Source: Tritonibacter mobilis (GTDB taxonomy: Bacteria; Pseudomonadota; Alphaproteobacteria; Rhodobacterales; Rhodobacteraceae). From it: 64,000 nt of DNA. Shown here piece after piece: positions 1 to 8,241 of the stretch. Below the pieces are notes generated by a model. It had not been told where the DNA came from, did not search any database, and saw only the letters and a list, made by a program, of their open reading frames with translations. The position numbers were made by a program, and so were the translations under genes. The stretch's first letter is position 1. The number at the start of each line of letters is the position of its first letter. The stretch spans positions 62,001 through 126,000 of the forward strand of contig NZ_LNWY01000005.1 of assembly GCF_001681715.1 (NCBI RefSeq), written 5' to 3'.

Positions 1-540
1 GACGGTCACCAGCGCGATCAGCCCATCTCCGGTCAGCATCGACAGCGCCAGCAAAGCAACAACGCCGCCGAGGATCGACGAAGTAAATGGCAAGATTTCA
101 AGGAAGGGCATGATCAAACCGCACAACAGGCAAATGCCCTGAAGCACCCGCAAGAACGGCGGTGTCAGCAGCGATTGCAAACGGCGTTTAAATCTGCGGT
201 CCATCCAAGCCGCAAGCGATCGCAGCGTGCGGGTTGCTTTTTGCGTATTGCGCGCAGGCAGTGAGCGTTTCGACAAGAATGAGGGCAACCACAGGTGATT
301 GCGTCCCATCAACATCTGCGCTGAAATCAACGCAATGGTGATGCCACACGCCGAGGAAAACAGCGGGATACCACTCAATGGTGACACCAATGCCAGCGAT
401 GGGGCCAACAACACTGCGGCAATGGATTTGACCCCCAGTTCATCCATCAGTTCGGATACTTGCAAACCATCCTTGCCGTCTTCTAACAGCTGGTCGGTCG
501 TATCTAATACATCTTCGACTGGGTGGCTCGACTGGGTCAT
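1..540 (-). CDS. exoD: ExoD family exopolysaccharide synthesis protein (partial, C-terminus cut by window edge)
   Basis: The minus strand reads open from an ATG at 540 to the window edge, giving 180 codons. The N-terminus (MTQSSHPVEDVLDTTDQLLE) is followed by hydrophobic segments typical of ExoD, such as AAVLLAPSLALVSPLSGIPLF and a later pair around FLRVLQGICLLCGLIMPFLE. ExoD proteins are inner-membrane proteins first linked to exopolysaccharide synthesis and alkali tolerance in rhizobia; the biochemical role is not settled. The family is about 200 residues long, so only the last few dozen residues are missing. It is divergent from the small periplasmic protein at 757. The family call rests on sequence pattern and length. 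Confidence 0.8.
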   Translation of the reverse strand, partial: MTQSSHPVEDVLDTTDQLLEDGKDGLQVSELMDELGVKSIAAVLLAPSLALVSPLSGIPLFSSACGITIALISAQMLMGRNHLWLPSFLSKRSLPARNTQKATRTLRSLAAWMDRRFKRRLQSLLTPPFLRVLQGICLLCGLIMPFLEILPFTSSILGGVVALLALSMLTGDGLIALVTV

Positions 541-680
541 GGGGTCCGTTTTCCAAAAAAGGGGCTTGGCTCGAATTCTGAACGCCTCAGGCGGGGCAAA
601 GTTCCCTTTGATTTCACCGTTATTCAATTGGCCATTATAAGGTCGGAACAAAATAGGCGGAAAATTTCCTTTAAAAATCA

Positions 681-706
681 GGAACATTCTGCCGCCTCTG
701 CGTGTT
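681..706 (+). promoter_or_regulatory. possible ECF-sigma-type promoter upstream of the envelope pair
   Basis: GGAAC at 681-685 is followed after 17 bases by TGTT at 703-706, resembling the -35/-10 layout used by some alphaproteobacterial ECF sigma factors (GGAAC, 16-17 bases, cGTT). It lies 50 bases upstream of the ATG at 757, and the downstream entericidin-like gene is of a kind often stress-induced. The -10 half is imperfect and such a pattern can occur by chance. Confidence 0.25.
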
Positions 707-756
707 GATAGTGCAGATCCCGCGGGGATATGAGCACTATATCAAGGAGCTAAACG

Positions 757-1245
757 ATGACACATCTGATCCGTACAACCGCTCTCGTTGCAACCATGGC
801 GACCGCCGCTGGCGCGTCCACGATGGTACAGGAAATCGAAGTCACCGCCGACGCCAGCGCGCTTAAGAACAGCGAAGCCGTATCGGTCTGGAGCGAACTC
901 GAAACCGACCTTGAGACCGCATTGGCGGCGCAGTTGGTGGATCAGATCGCCGACAAAGAGATGGAGGATGCCGCCGAGATCGACATTGAGATCGACACCG
1001 TGGCGCTGGCTTCCAGCCTTGAGGCCGAAATGGGGATCGCCGATTCCGTCCTCGAAGGGGACGTCTCTGTTGACCTGCCGGGGAGCCAGTACGACCAGCG
1101 CTACACCCTGACCGTGAGTGCCGAGCAGGCGAATGTCTACTACCCCGAGGGCACCGACGTGACCACGCTCAACGTGGGCAGTGAAGTCTTCTACACCGCG
1201 ATGGTTGACGCCTTTGCAACCCATGTTGCCGAGAAACTGAAATAA
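757..1245 (+). CDS. exported hypothetical protein
   Basis: A 162-residue protein with an N-terminal hydrophobic stretch (LIRTTALVATMATAAGASTM) that looks like a Sec signal peptide, followed by an acidic mature part rich in Glu, Asp and Ala. It has no cysteine pattern, catalytic motif or further membrane segment that I recognise. A clear ribosome-binding site (AAGGAG, about 746-751) precedes the ATG. The entericidin-like lipoprotein follows after 13 bases and both precede one terminator, so they are probably one transcript with an envelope role. Function unknown. Confidence 0.8.
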   Translation: MTHLIRTTALVATMATAAGASTMVQEIEVTADASALKNSEAVSVWSELETDLETALAAQLVDQIADKEMEDAAEIDIEIDTVALASSLEAEMGIADSVLEGDVSVDLPGSQYDQRYTLTVSAEQANVYYPEGTDVTTLNVGSEVFYTAMVDAFATHVAEKLK

Positions 1246-1258
1246 CAGGAGGCCCGCC

Positions 1259-1387
1259 ATGCGCATGATCTACCTGTCACTGGTGGCCGTTCTTGGTCTG
1301 ACCGCCTGCGAGGCCACCGAGGGACTGGGCCGCGATGTGTCCAACCTTGGCAATGAAATCGAAGAAGAGGCGCAGGAAGCGCAATAA
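1259..1387 (+). CDS. entericidin A/B-like small lipoprotein
   Basis: A 42-residue protein: MRMIYLSLVAVLGLTACEAT, then GLGRDVSNLGNEI and an acidic tail. LTAC is a lipobox, with lipidation expected at Cys17. The GxGxDVxxxGxxI pattern matches the entericidin family, small membrane lipoproteins known in enterobacteria as a stress-linked toxin/antidote pair. Only one copy is present, so an EcnA/EcnB pair is not seen. A strong CAGGAGG site lies just upstream. A hairpin terminator follows. Confidence 0.8.
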   Translation: MRMIYLSLVAVLGLTACEATEGLGRDVSNLGNEIEEEAQEAQ

Positions 1388-1400
1388 CCTCACTGTGCAT

Positions 1401-1431
1401 AGCCCCGGCGTCAGTAGCGCCGGGGCTTTTT
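1401..1431. terminator. bidirectional intrinsic terminator
   Basis: A perfect 10-bp stem (AGCCCCGGCG at 1401-1410 with CGCCGGGGCT at 1418-1427), a 7-base loop, and a T run at 1427-1431. It lies between the entericidin-like gene and the convergent AbrB-family gene, whose TGA stop starts in the T run at 1431, so it can serve both strands. Confidence 0.85.
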
Positions 1432-2459
1432 CAGGTGGGTCTGGCCCTGCTGAGCGCCAGCGGCATCAGCACCGTCAGGATCATCAGCCGCATCACGTGA
1501 TGCGCCGCGACAAAGGCGGGATCGAGCCCGAGTGTGACGGCAATCGCCGCCATGGCCTCTACCCCGCCGGGCGCAAAGGCCACGATCAGCAGCGCGGGCG
1601 ACAGGCCCATGATCTGCATGCTGACCCCGATGGCGATCAAGGTGATCACAACATTGACGCCCGTGACCCACAGCCCCGCCAGAAAATCGAGTTTCAGATC
1701 CGCGAGCTTTTGCCCGACAAAACGCGAGCCGATCAGGGTGCCCATCACCAGAAACGCGACAAAGGTCGCCTCTTCTGGTGGGCGTCCGGGTGTGAGCGCA
1801 AAAATATGTCCGGCGGCGCTGCAAAAAATACCAGCCAGCAAATAGGCGGCGGGCACGTTCAGGCGATCAAACACCGCACCGACCGCAAGCGTGACCCCCA
1901 CCAAAAGCGCCAGTTGCCACAGGGCCAGAGGATGCTCTGGCATCAGCTCCACACCCGTCGCCCCAAAGACCGTCGAGACCAGCACCGGCACACAGAGCGT
2001 CAGAAACAACACGCGGATGCTTTGTACGATGGCGATGCGAGAGGTCTGTCCGTTTTCACTGAGTGACAGCGCCAGCACATAGCTCAGATGACCGGGCGCG
2101 GCGGCCAGAACCGCGTCTCTCGCGCTGAACCGCATCCAGTGCTGAAGCCCGATACGACTGATCCGGAGCGAGATGAACAAGCTCACCGCGAGGATTGCGA
2201 TGGTAATGGGCCATGCCAGCGCCGAGGCGAGCATGTCGCGGGTGACGCTGCTGCCAATGTTGATCCCCAAGAGCACAAAGGCCGTGGTCCTGAGCCACAC
2301 TGGCATCTTGATCGGCAATCCAAAGAGCGCCGCCAGCGACACCGCCGCCGCCGATCCGGTCAGGGGTGCGGAGGGAAAACCGATTGCTTCAAAAATCAAG
2401 GTGCCCAACACGGCGACGACAAGCGCGCCAATCAGGCCAAATGTATCACGTAGGGTCAT
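1431..2459 (-). CDS. AbrB family multi-pass membrane protein
   Basis: A 342-residue integral membrane protein with about ten hydrophobic segments and an internal duplication, the pattern of the AbrB membrane family (historically mis-named ammonia monooxygenase). Residues such as GFPSAPLTGSAAAV and APGGVEAMAAIAVTLGLDP near the end of each half are typical. The start MTLRDTFGLIGA at 2459 is preferred over an upstream one at 2603, which would extend through the previous gene; the resulting overlap is 14 bp. It is the last gene of the tct operon. A transport or export role for a carboxylate is inferred from context only. Confidence 0.8.
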   Translation of the reverse strand: MTLRDTFGLIGALVVAVLGTLIFEAIGFPSAPLTGSAAAVSLAALFGLPIKMPVWLRTTAFVLLGINIGSSVTRDMLASALAWPITIAILAVSLFISLRISRIGLQHWMRFSARDAVLAAAPGHLSYVLALSLSENGQTSRIAIVQSIRVLFLTLCVPVLVSTVFGATGVELMPEHPLALWQLALLVGVTLAVGAVFDRLNVPAAYLLAGIFCSAAGHIFALTPGRPPEEATFVAFLVMGTLIGSRFVGQKLADLKLDFLAGLWVTGVNVVITLIAIGVSMQIMGLSPALLIVAFAPGGVEAMAAIAVTLGLDPAFVAAHHVMRLMILTVLMPLALSRARPT

Positions 2460-3213
2460 ACGTCCATCTGTATTTTGGCGGGGTCGGCCCCTTGTTGCGA
2501 CCGCCCTGTTGTTGCTGCTCCCAGGCGTGGGACAGGATGCCCACGGACCGTGACAGGCAGAATAGCCCGCGCGCCAGTGGCGGGGCAAAGCCCAGCTCCG
2601 CATAGATCACTGCGGTGGCGCCGTCGATGTTCATCGGCAGGGCTATGCCTTTTTCAGCCGAGATCTGCGTCTCGATCGCTTGACCGATGTGTTGGAACCG
2701 TCCTGACACCGCGCCCGCCTCTGCCGCCTCGGACACCAGCGCCATCAGACGCGGCGCGCGCGGGTCGGTCGGTTTGTGGAACCGGTGGCCAAAGCCGGGG
2801 ATGATCTTGCCATGTTCTGCGCGCCAGTCGTCCAGCGCCGCGGCCAGATCCCCCGCGTGGGCATCGACGTGGTGATAGAGCTCCACCGCCTGCTGCCCGG
2901 CCCCGCCATGCACATCGCCCAACATGTTGACCGCCGTCGCCATCGCATTGTTCAAGGGCAGCCCGCAGGTGACCGCCATCCGCGCCGCCGCAATCGAGGG
3001 GGCCTGTGGGCCGTGATCCACAGCCGAGACCAAGGCCGCCTCAAACAGACGGGCCTGCGCAGGTGTCGGCCGGTCGCCGCGCACCATCAGCCAGATCATC
3101 TCGGCAAAGCTGACGTTGCCGATCAGATCCTGCACGGGGGTGCCCCGCAGGTCGATGCGACCCGGTTCCATGTCGATAATAGACGTGCGCCACCAATCAC
3201 TCACATCGCTCAT
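2446..3213 (-). CDS. citryl-CoA lyase-like protein (citrate synthase superfamily)
   Basis: A 255-residue protein covering only the large catalytic core of citrate synthase. Motifs include VHGGAGQQAVELYHH and IIPGFGHRFHKPTDPR, which carry the two active-site histidine regions. Members of this short type are annotated as citryl-CoA lyase (citryl-CoA to acetyl-CoA plus oxaloacetate). Its ATG overlaps the stop of the CoA-transferase by 4 bp, so the two are translationally coupled. The likely sequence is CoA activation of an imported acid, then retro-Claisen cleavage. The true substrate (citrate, citramalate or another 3-hydroxy acid) cannot be read from the sequence. Confidence 0.8.
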   Translation of the reverse strand: MSDVSDWWRTSIIDMEPGRIDLRGTPVQDLIGNVSFAEMIWLMVRGDRPTPAQARLFEAALVSAVDHGPQAPSIAAARMAVTCGLPLNNAMATAVNMLGDVHGGAGQQAVELYHHVDAHAGDLAAALDDWRAEHGKIIPGFGHRFHKPTDPRAPRLMALVSEAAEAGAVSGRFQHIGQAIETQISAEKGIALPMNIDGATAVIYAELGFAPPLARGLFCLSRSVGILSHAWEQQQQGGRNKGPTPPKYRWTYDPT

Positions 3214-4397
3214 ATAATGCGCTCCCGTCTCAGGGTTTCGACCTCATCGGCGCTCAGGCCAATGTCCTGCCAGATACTGTCATTATCTGCACCCAAGGCA
3301 GGGGGCGCTTGATCCGGAACCGGGCGATGGGTGCCAAACCGGACCGGCGCGCCCGCCAGCGATAGCGGCGCATCTTCGGTCTCGACCTCGGCAATCAGGC
3401 CACGATCCTTGATTTGCGGCTCATTCAGGATCTGCGACACCGTCAGCACCGGCCCCGAGGGTACGCCAAGCGCGTTGAGTTCCGCCACCCACTCCGCAGC
3501 GGGCCGGGTCCGAAGGACGCTTTCAAGTTCGGCGCGCAGCATGTGACGGTTGCGTTTGCGATCCTCTCGGGTGGCATAGTCCGGATGCGCCAGAAGATCG
3601 TCGCGCCCGAGATGGCGTGCCATAGATTGCCATTGCTCATCCCGGTTTGCGGCCACATTGATCGGCCCATCCGCGCAGGCAAAGGTGCCCGAGGGCGCGG
3701 ATGTTGTGTTCTCATTGCCATGCGCGCCGGGGGTTTGACCTGCGATCAGATGGTTGGACACCACCCATCCCATGGTGGAAATCACCGCCTCGGTCATGGA
3801 GATATCCAGAAACGCGCCACGCTCCGGATCGTTGAGCGCTGCCGAGATCGCAAAGGCGGCCGTCATACCGCCCACGGTATCTGCCAGCGGGTAGCCCACG
3901 CGCAACGGCGCGCTGTCGCCATCGCCGGTGATCGACATCACGCCGCTGATCCCCTGCACGATCTGGTCATAGGCGGGGTTGTCCTTCCACGGGCCGTCCT
4001 GCCCGAAGCCGCTGATGGCGCAATAAATGAGGTTTGGATTTTCCGCCTTCAGCACCTCATATCCCAGACCAAGGCGCTCCATCACGCCGGGACGGAAGTT
4101 CTCAACCAATACGTCAGATGTGCGAACAAGGCGCTTTAGCAGCGCCTTGCCTTGGTCGTGTTTCATGTCGAGGGTCACGGATTTCTTCTGTGCGTTCTGC
4201 GCCAGAAAACTCACCCCCATCAGGGATTTATTCCGCTCTGGATCGGCCCCCAGTTGGCGGGCCAGATCACCGGTGCCGGGGCGCTCGACCTTGATGACTT
4301 CTGCACCGAGCAGGGCCAGCTGATAACAGCAATACGGCCCCGCAAGCACATTGGTCAGGTCAAGAACCCGAACCCCGGAGAGCGGTTTAATCCCCAT
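3210..4397 (-). CDS. class III (CaiB/BaiF) CoA-transferase
   Basis: A 395-residue protein with family III CoA-transferase hallmarks: KPLSGVRVLDLTNVLAGPY at the N-terminus, EVIKVERPGTGD, and the catalytic aspartate in NPAYDQIVQG (about Asp144). The family moves CoA between carboxylic acids through a mixed anhydride on that Asp. The start MGIKPLSG at 4397 is chosen over 4436 because the N-terminal motif begins there; it overlaps the end of tctA by 11 bp. It lies between the tct importer and a CoA-ester lyase, so it probably activates the imported acid. Confidence 0.9.
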   Translation of the reverse strand: MGIKPLSGVRVLDLTNVLAGPYCCYQLALLGAEVIKVERPGTGDLARQLGADPERNKSLMGVSFLAQNAQKKSVTLDMKHDQGKALLKRLVRTSDVLVENFRPGVMERLGLGYEVLKAENPNLIYCAISGFGQDGPWKDNPAYDQIVQGISGVMSITGDGDSAPLRVGYPLADTVGGMTAAFAISAALNDPERGAFLDISMTEAVISTMGWVVSNHLIAGQTPGAHGNENTTSAPSGTFACADGPINVAANRDEQWQSMARHLGRDDLLAHPDYATREDRKRNRHMLRAELESVLRTRPAAEWVAELNALGVPSGPVLTVSQILNEPQIKDRGLIAEVETEDAPLSLAGAPVRFGTHRPVPDQAPPALGADNDSIWQDIGLSADEVETLRRERII

Positions 4398-5907
4398 CGG
4401 CCACCCCGGCAGCACGGGCGCGGGCACGGCGCGCACGGTAGCTCGGAACGATCACCAGCAGTATGGCCAGCACCAACAGCCCCAGCGTCATCGGACGATC
4501 AAGGATGAAGGAAATGCCGTCATAGATCTGCATCGAGCGCGCAAAGTTATCCTCCAGCATCCGCCCCAGAATGAAACCGATGAGCAAGGGGGCCAGCGGA
4601 TAATCCGCAAACCGCAGCACCGTCGCACAGATGCCAAAGCCCACGAGGATCAACAGCTCTGTCGCATTGTTCTGTCCGATATAGGACCCCATCAGGGTGA
4701 AGAACAAAATGAACGGGATCAGATAGTTGCGCGGGATCGACAGGACCTTGGCGATATAGGGGATGAGCGGCAGGTTCAGCACCAAGAGCACGAGGTTGCC
4801 GATATACATCGAGATGATAACCGCCCAGAAGATATGCGGGCTATCCACCATCAGCCGCGGCCCCGGCGTCACGTTAAGTGCAATCAACGCCCCCAACAGG
4901 ATCGCCGTGGTGCCCGACCCCGGAATACCAAGCGTCAAGAGCGGCACAAACGATCCGGTACAGGCCGCGTTATTTGCGGTCTCCGGTGCGGCCAGCCCTT
5001 TGATAGAGCCTTTGCCGAATTCTTTCTGTTCTTCTTCGGTGGCGATGTTACGCTCCACCGCGTAGCCGAGGAAGGAGGCGATCGTCGCCCCTGCGCCGGG
5101 CAGAACACCGATAAAGAAGCCTTGGATGGACTGGCGTCCGATCACGGGCGCGATCTTGCGCGCCTCTTGGCCAGATATCCGCAGACCGGTGATCTTGCCA
5201 CCGTCCTCGCCGCCTTGGGCTGAACGGTTCGGGTTCATCACCAGAAAGATCGCCTCGGGCAGGGCAAACATCGCCATCGCCAGCGTGATAAAGCTGAACC
5301 CGGATTGCAGATCCATCAGCCCCATGGTGAAGCGCGGCATGTTGAACAATGCGCCCTCGCCCACCGTGGCCATCATCAGCCCCAGAAGCGTCATCATCAG
5401 CGCCTTAGCCACATTGCCGGTGCCCGCAAAGGCCGCAATCGCCGACAGCCCCACGACCATCAGCGCGAAATACTCGGCCGAGTGGAACAGGAGTGCGACC
5501 GTCGACAGCATCGGCGCAAAGACCATCAACAGGATCGCGCCGATGGTGCCCCCCATGAAGGACGAGATCGCCGCAATGGTCAGCGCCTTGCCGGCCATGC
5601 CTGCGCGCGCCATCGGATAGCCATCGAAACTGGAGGCTACGGTGCCCGCCACCCCCGGCGCATTGAGCAGGATCGACGAGGTCGAGCCGCCGAAGATCGC
5701 GCCATAATAGACCCCGGCCAGCAGGATCAGCGCCGCCGAAGGATCCCCCAGCGTGATCGCGACCGGAATCATGATCGCAATGATGGACATGGGGCCAAGC
5801 CCCGGCAGCATCCCGATGAATGTCCCGATCAGACAACCGCCGATCACCATCAGGATATTTGTGAGAGAGAAGGCCGTAGAGAGGCCGATCATCAAACCTT
5901 CGAGCAT
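4387..5907 (-). CDS. tctA: tripartite tricarboxylate transporter large permease TctA
   Basis: A 506-residue inner-membrane protein with about 11-12 hydrophobic segments. It has TctA signatures such as IGTFIGMLPGLGPMSIIAIM near residue 30 and GFFIGVLPGAGATIASFLGY in mid-protein, the paired glycine-rich loops of the family. TctA forms the ion-coupled translocation channel fed by TctC. GGAGG precedes the ATG. It lies 12 bases after tctB and overlaps the CoA-transferase start, consistent with one operon. Confidence 0.95.
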   Translation of the reverse strand: MLEGLMIGLSTAFSLTNILMVIGGCLIGTFIGMLPGLGPMSIIAIMIPVAITLGDPSAALILLAGVYYGAIFGGSTSSILLNAPGVAGTVASSFDGYPMARAGMAGKALTIAAISSFMGGTIGAILLMVFAPMLSTVALLFHSAEYFALMVVGLSAIAAFAGTGNVAKALMMTLLGLMMATVGEGALFNMPRFTMGLMDLQSGFSFITLAMAMFALPEAIFLVMNPNRSAQGGEDGGKITGLRISGQEARKIAPVIGRQSIQGFFIGVLPGAGATIASFLGYAVERNIATEEEQKEFGKGSIKGLAAPETANNAACTGSFVPLLTLGIPGSGTTAILLGALIALNVTPGPRLMVDSPHIFWAVIISMYIGNLVLLVLNLPLIPYIAKVLSIPRNYLIPFILFFTLMGSYIGQNNATELLILVGFGICATVLRFADYPLAPLLIGFILGRMLEDNFARSMQIYDGISFILDRPMTLGLLVLAILLVIVPSYRARRARARAAGVADGD

Positions 5908-5919
5908 CTGAGCCTCCGA

Positions 5920-6405
5920 TTATCCGAGAAAGAACGGCAAGGGCCGCAAGAAGATGCCCAGCACGCCCTCAACGAGGTACCAGACAACGCCGGTGGCGAA
6001 GGCAGCAACCGGGATCAAAATCCACAGCTTGCGCTCGCCAAGGATCATCGCGCCCACGATCAGGAACCCGGAGGTGGACAGCAAGAACCCCGCCGGGCGC
6101 AGCAAAAGCGCATAGGCGACCATCAGCCCCAGCAAGAGCGCGGCCTGACCGATGTTGTAATCCCCAAGGCGGCGGTAATCGATGTCCGGGGTCTTGACCT
6201 CGCCACTGGGTTTTTCCAGCCCCAGAACGATAATCGCAGCGGTAATGATCGACAGAACGGCCAGAACCTTAGGGAAGGTGCTCGGCCAGATCGGGTTTCG
6301 CTGCATGAACGGCGGCAACAGCTGATCCATGGTGAAAAAGGCCGCATAGCCATAGGCCAGAGCGATGCCGAGAATGATCAGCGCGATCCAACGGTCGAGC
6401 GCCAT
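5920..6405 (-). CDS. tctB: tripartite tricarboxylate transporter small permease TctB
   Basis: A 161-residue protein with four predicted membrane segments, the usual size of TctB. The start MALDRWIALIILGIALAYGY at 6405 is favoured by an upstream GGAG and because the N-terminus then enters the first membrane helix. An alternative start at 6453 would add 16 polar residues. TctB is the small membrane subunit needed by TctA. A strong hairpin separates it from tctC. Confidence 0.9.
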   Translation of the reverse strand: MALDRWIALIILGIALAYGYAAFFTMDQLLPPFMQRNPIWPSTFPKVLAVLSIITAAIIVLGLEKPSGEVKTPDIDYRRLGDYNIGQAALLLGLMVAYALLLRPAGFLLSTSGFLIVGAMILGERKLWILIPVAAFATGVVWYLVEGVLGIFLRPLPFFLG

Positions 6406-6443
6406 GATCTCCTCCTGTGATTGTTTTGGGGGATACGGGAAAG

Positions 6444-6472
6444 GGTCCGGCACCCGCGATTGGTGCCGGACC
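6444..6472 (-). other. intercistronic hairpin between tctC and tctB
   Basis: A perfect 11-bp inverted repeat (GGTCCGGCACC at 6444-6454 and GGTGCCGGACC at 6462-6472) with a 7-base loop and no U-run. It lies just downstream of the tctC stop. This is the usual place for an mRNA-stabilising or attenuating structure that keeps binding-protein mRNA more abundant than permease mRNA. The role is inferred from position. Confidence 0.65.
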
Positions 6473-6492
6473 GAAGCGTGTCTGCCTAAGGC

Positions 6493-7473
6493 TTAAAGGA
6501 AGCCCAGTTGCGTCATCAGGTCGCCGATGACTTTTTCCTGGCTTTCAAGGAAGCTGCGGAACTCGTCACCGGAGTTGTGGATGTTGACCCAGCCGTTGCG
6601 TGCGCGCACGTCTTCCCACTCGGGGGTGTCGTACATTTTGGAGAGCACGTCCTGATAGGCGGCAACCTTGTCTTCCGACAGGCCCGGCGCACCAAAGAAC
6701 CCGCGCCAGTTCACGAAAGTGGTCTCCAGACCCTGCTCTTTCATGGTGGCAGCACTGTCATAGGCCGGCACACGCTCGTCCGCTGTCACGCCGAGGATTT
6801 TGACTTCGCCCGCTTCGGCCAGTGCGATTGCCTCAGAAAAGCCGGTGGAGAGCGCCTTGATCTCACCCGACAGCAGGGCTGCCATCGCCTTGCCGCCTGC
6901 GTCATAGGGGATGTATTTCAGCGCGGTCGGATCTTCGCCCGCAGACTGCATCACCATGGCCGCAACGAGGTGGTCCATGCCACCCGGAACCGAGCCACCG
7001 CCCACGGCAGTGCCGCGCGGATCTTCACGGTAGGCCGCGAGGAACTCTTCCATATTGTTGATCGGGCTGTCCTTGGCCACGACCAGGGCCGCGTAGTCCC
7101 CGATGGTGCCTGCAACCAGCGTCAGGTCACGGAAGTTGTGCGGGAACACACCGGTCAGCGAGCGGATCACGATGGGGGTGGAGTTCACCATCAGCGTGTC
7201 ATCAAGGCTCTCGGCATTCTCGATCAGGTAACCGATGGCCTTACCACCGCCACCGCCGGACATGTTTTCATAGGATGCGGTGCCAACGAGGCCCGATTTG
7301 GTCAGCGCCTCACCAGTGCCGCGCGCGGTTCCGTCCCAGCCACCGCCGGCACCGCCGGGGATCAGGAAGTGAATCTTGTCGAGAGCTTGCTCGGCCATAG
7401 CCGGGGAGCCGAAAGTCAGTGCAGCCGCAGCAGCAGCCATCAGGGTCCGACGACCCAGCGCAAAAGATGTCAT
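6493..7473 (-). CDS. tctC: tripartite tricarboxylate transporter substrate-binding protein TctC
   Basis: A 326-residue periplasmic binding protein. Residues 1-24 form a signal peptide (LGRRTLMAAAAAALTFGSPAMA). The mature protein begins with the TctC/Bug family motif IHFLIPGGAGGGWDGTAR. The start at 7473 has a good GGGAGGAACATT ribosome-binding site; the upstream start at 7536 would place 21 residues before the signal peptide. It is the first gene of the operon tctC-tctB-tctA-CoA transferase-lyase-abrB and is divergent from its probable regulator tctD. The ligand is likely a di- or tricarboxylate. Confidence 0.95.
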   Translation of the reverse strand: MTSFALGRRTLMAAAAAALTFGSPAMAEQALDKIHFLIPGGAGGGWDGTARGTGEALTKSGLVGTASYENMSGGGGGKAIGYLIENAESLDDTLMVNSTPIVIRSLTGVFPHNFRDLTLVAGTIGDYAALVVAKDSPINNMEEFLAAYREDPRGTAVGGGSVPGGMDHLVAAMVMQSAGEDPTALKYIPYDAGGKAMAALLSGEIKALSTGFSEAIALAEAGEVKILGVTADERVPAYDSAATMKEQGLETTFVNWRGFFGAPGLSEDKVAAYQDVLSKMYDTPEWEDVRARNGWVNIHNSGDEFRSFLESQEKVIGDLMTQLGFL

Positions 7474-7537
7474 AATGTTCCTCCCATTTGACAAACACGC
7501 AAAAGCGCGATCATGAATCATGGTATTCCGACCCAAG

Positions 7538-7555
7538 CTGACACAAACCTGACAC
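7538..7555 (+). promoter_or_regulatory. candidate TctD response-regulator binding site (direct repeat)
   Basis: CTGACAC occurs at 7538-7544 and again at 7549-7555, exactly 11 bp apart. A one-helical-turn direct repeat is the usual target layout of OmpR/PhoB-type response regulators, and TctD is of that type. The site lies in the 102-bp tctC/tctD divergent region. Confidence 0.4.
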
Positions 7556-7575
7556 GGAGCAGATGTTTCGCCCCA

Positions 7576-8241
7576 ATGCGCTACTTACTCGTCGAAGATA
7601 ACGATCAGCTTGCGAACGCGGTACTGGATCGGCTCACACTTGACGGTCATGTTGTGGACCGGGCACCGGATCTGGGCACGGCAGACGATTTTATCGCCAC
7701 AACGGAATACGATATGATTCTGCTCGACATCATGCTGCCTGATGGCGATGGGCGGCAGTTCTTGCAGGCCCATCGCACGGCACAGCGCAATACACCTGTG
7801 ATTGTATTGACCGCCCGATCAGAGGTATCGGACCGCGTCAGCGTTCTGGACCTCGGGGCTGACGACTACATTGTCAAACCGTTCGATTTCTCAGAGCTTG
7901 AAGCGCGCTGCCGCGCCGTTCAGCGCCGCCGCAGCGGGGGTGCGAGCAATCTACACAAATATGGCGACGTGGTATTTGACCCTTTGGCCTGCACTCTGAC
8001 AGTGAATGGGCGCGAGGTGCGGCTACGCAACCGAGAGTTGCGCCTATTTGAGATTTTCATCGCCGCCCCCGATCAGGTTTTTTCCAAATCCAAGCTGGTG
8101 GATCGGCTGTTTTCTTATGACGTTGACGCCTCGGAGAACGCCATTGAGGTCTATGTGGGACGGCTGCGCAAACATCTCGAAGGCGCACAGGCGCAGATCG
8201 TGACAGTGCGTGGGCTGGGCTACCGGCTGAGCCTGTCATGA
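7576..8241 (+). CDS. tctD: OmpR-type response regulator TctD
   Basis: A 221-residue two-component response regulator. The receiver domain starts MRYLLVEDNDQLANAVLDRL and carries the acidic pair at residues 7-8, the phospho-acceptor Asp51 in MILLDIMLPDGDG and the conserved Lys in DYIVKPFDF. It is followed by a winged-helix DNA-binding domain (RNRELRLFEIF, DASENAIEVYVGRLRKHL). The ATG at 7576 is used because the receiver domain begins there. It overlaps tctE by 4 bp. By family and position it regulates the divergent tctCBA operon. Confidence 0.93.
   Translation: MRYLLVEDNDQLANAVLDRLTLDGHVVDRAPDLGTADDFIATTEYDMILLDIMLPDGDGRQFLQAHRTAQRNTPVIVLTARSEVSDRVSVLDLGADDYIVKPFDFSELEARCRAVQRRRSGGASNLHKYGDVVFDPLACTLTVNGREVRLRNRELRLFEIFIAAPDQVFSKSKLVDRLFSYDVDASENAIEVYVGRLRKHLEGAQAQIVTVRGLGYRLSLS

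Noticed and set aside
742-1266. 174-codon minus-strand frame over the small exported protein
   Set aside because: The plus-strand gene has a ribosome-binding site, signal peptide and downstream partner; the minus frame has none.
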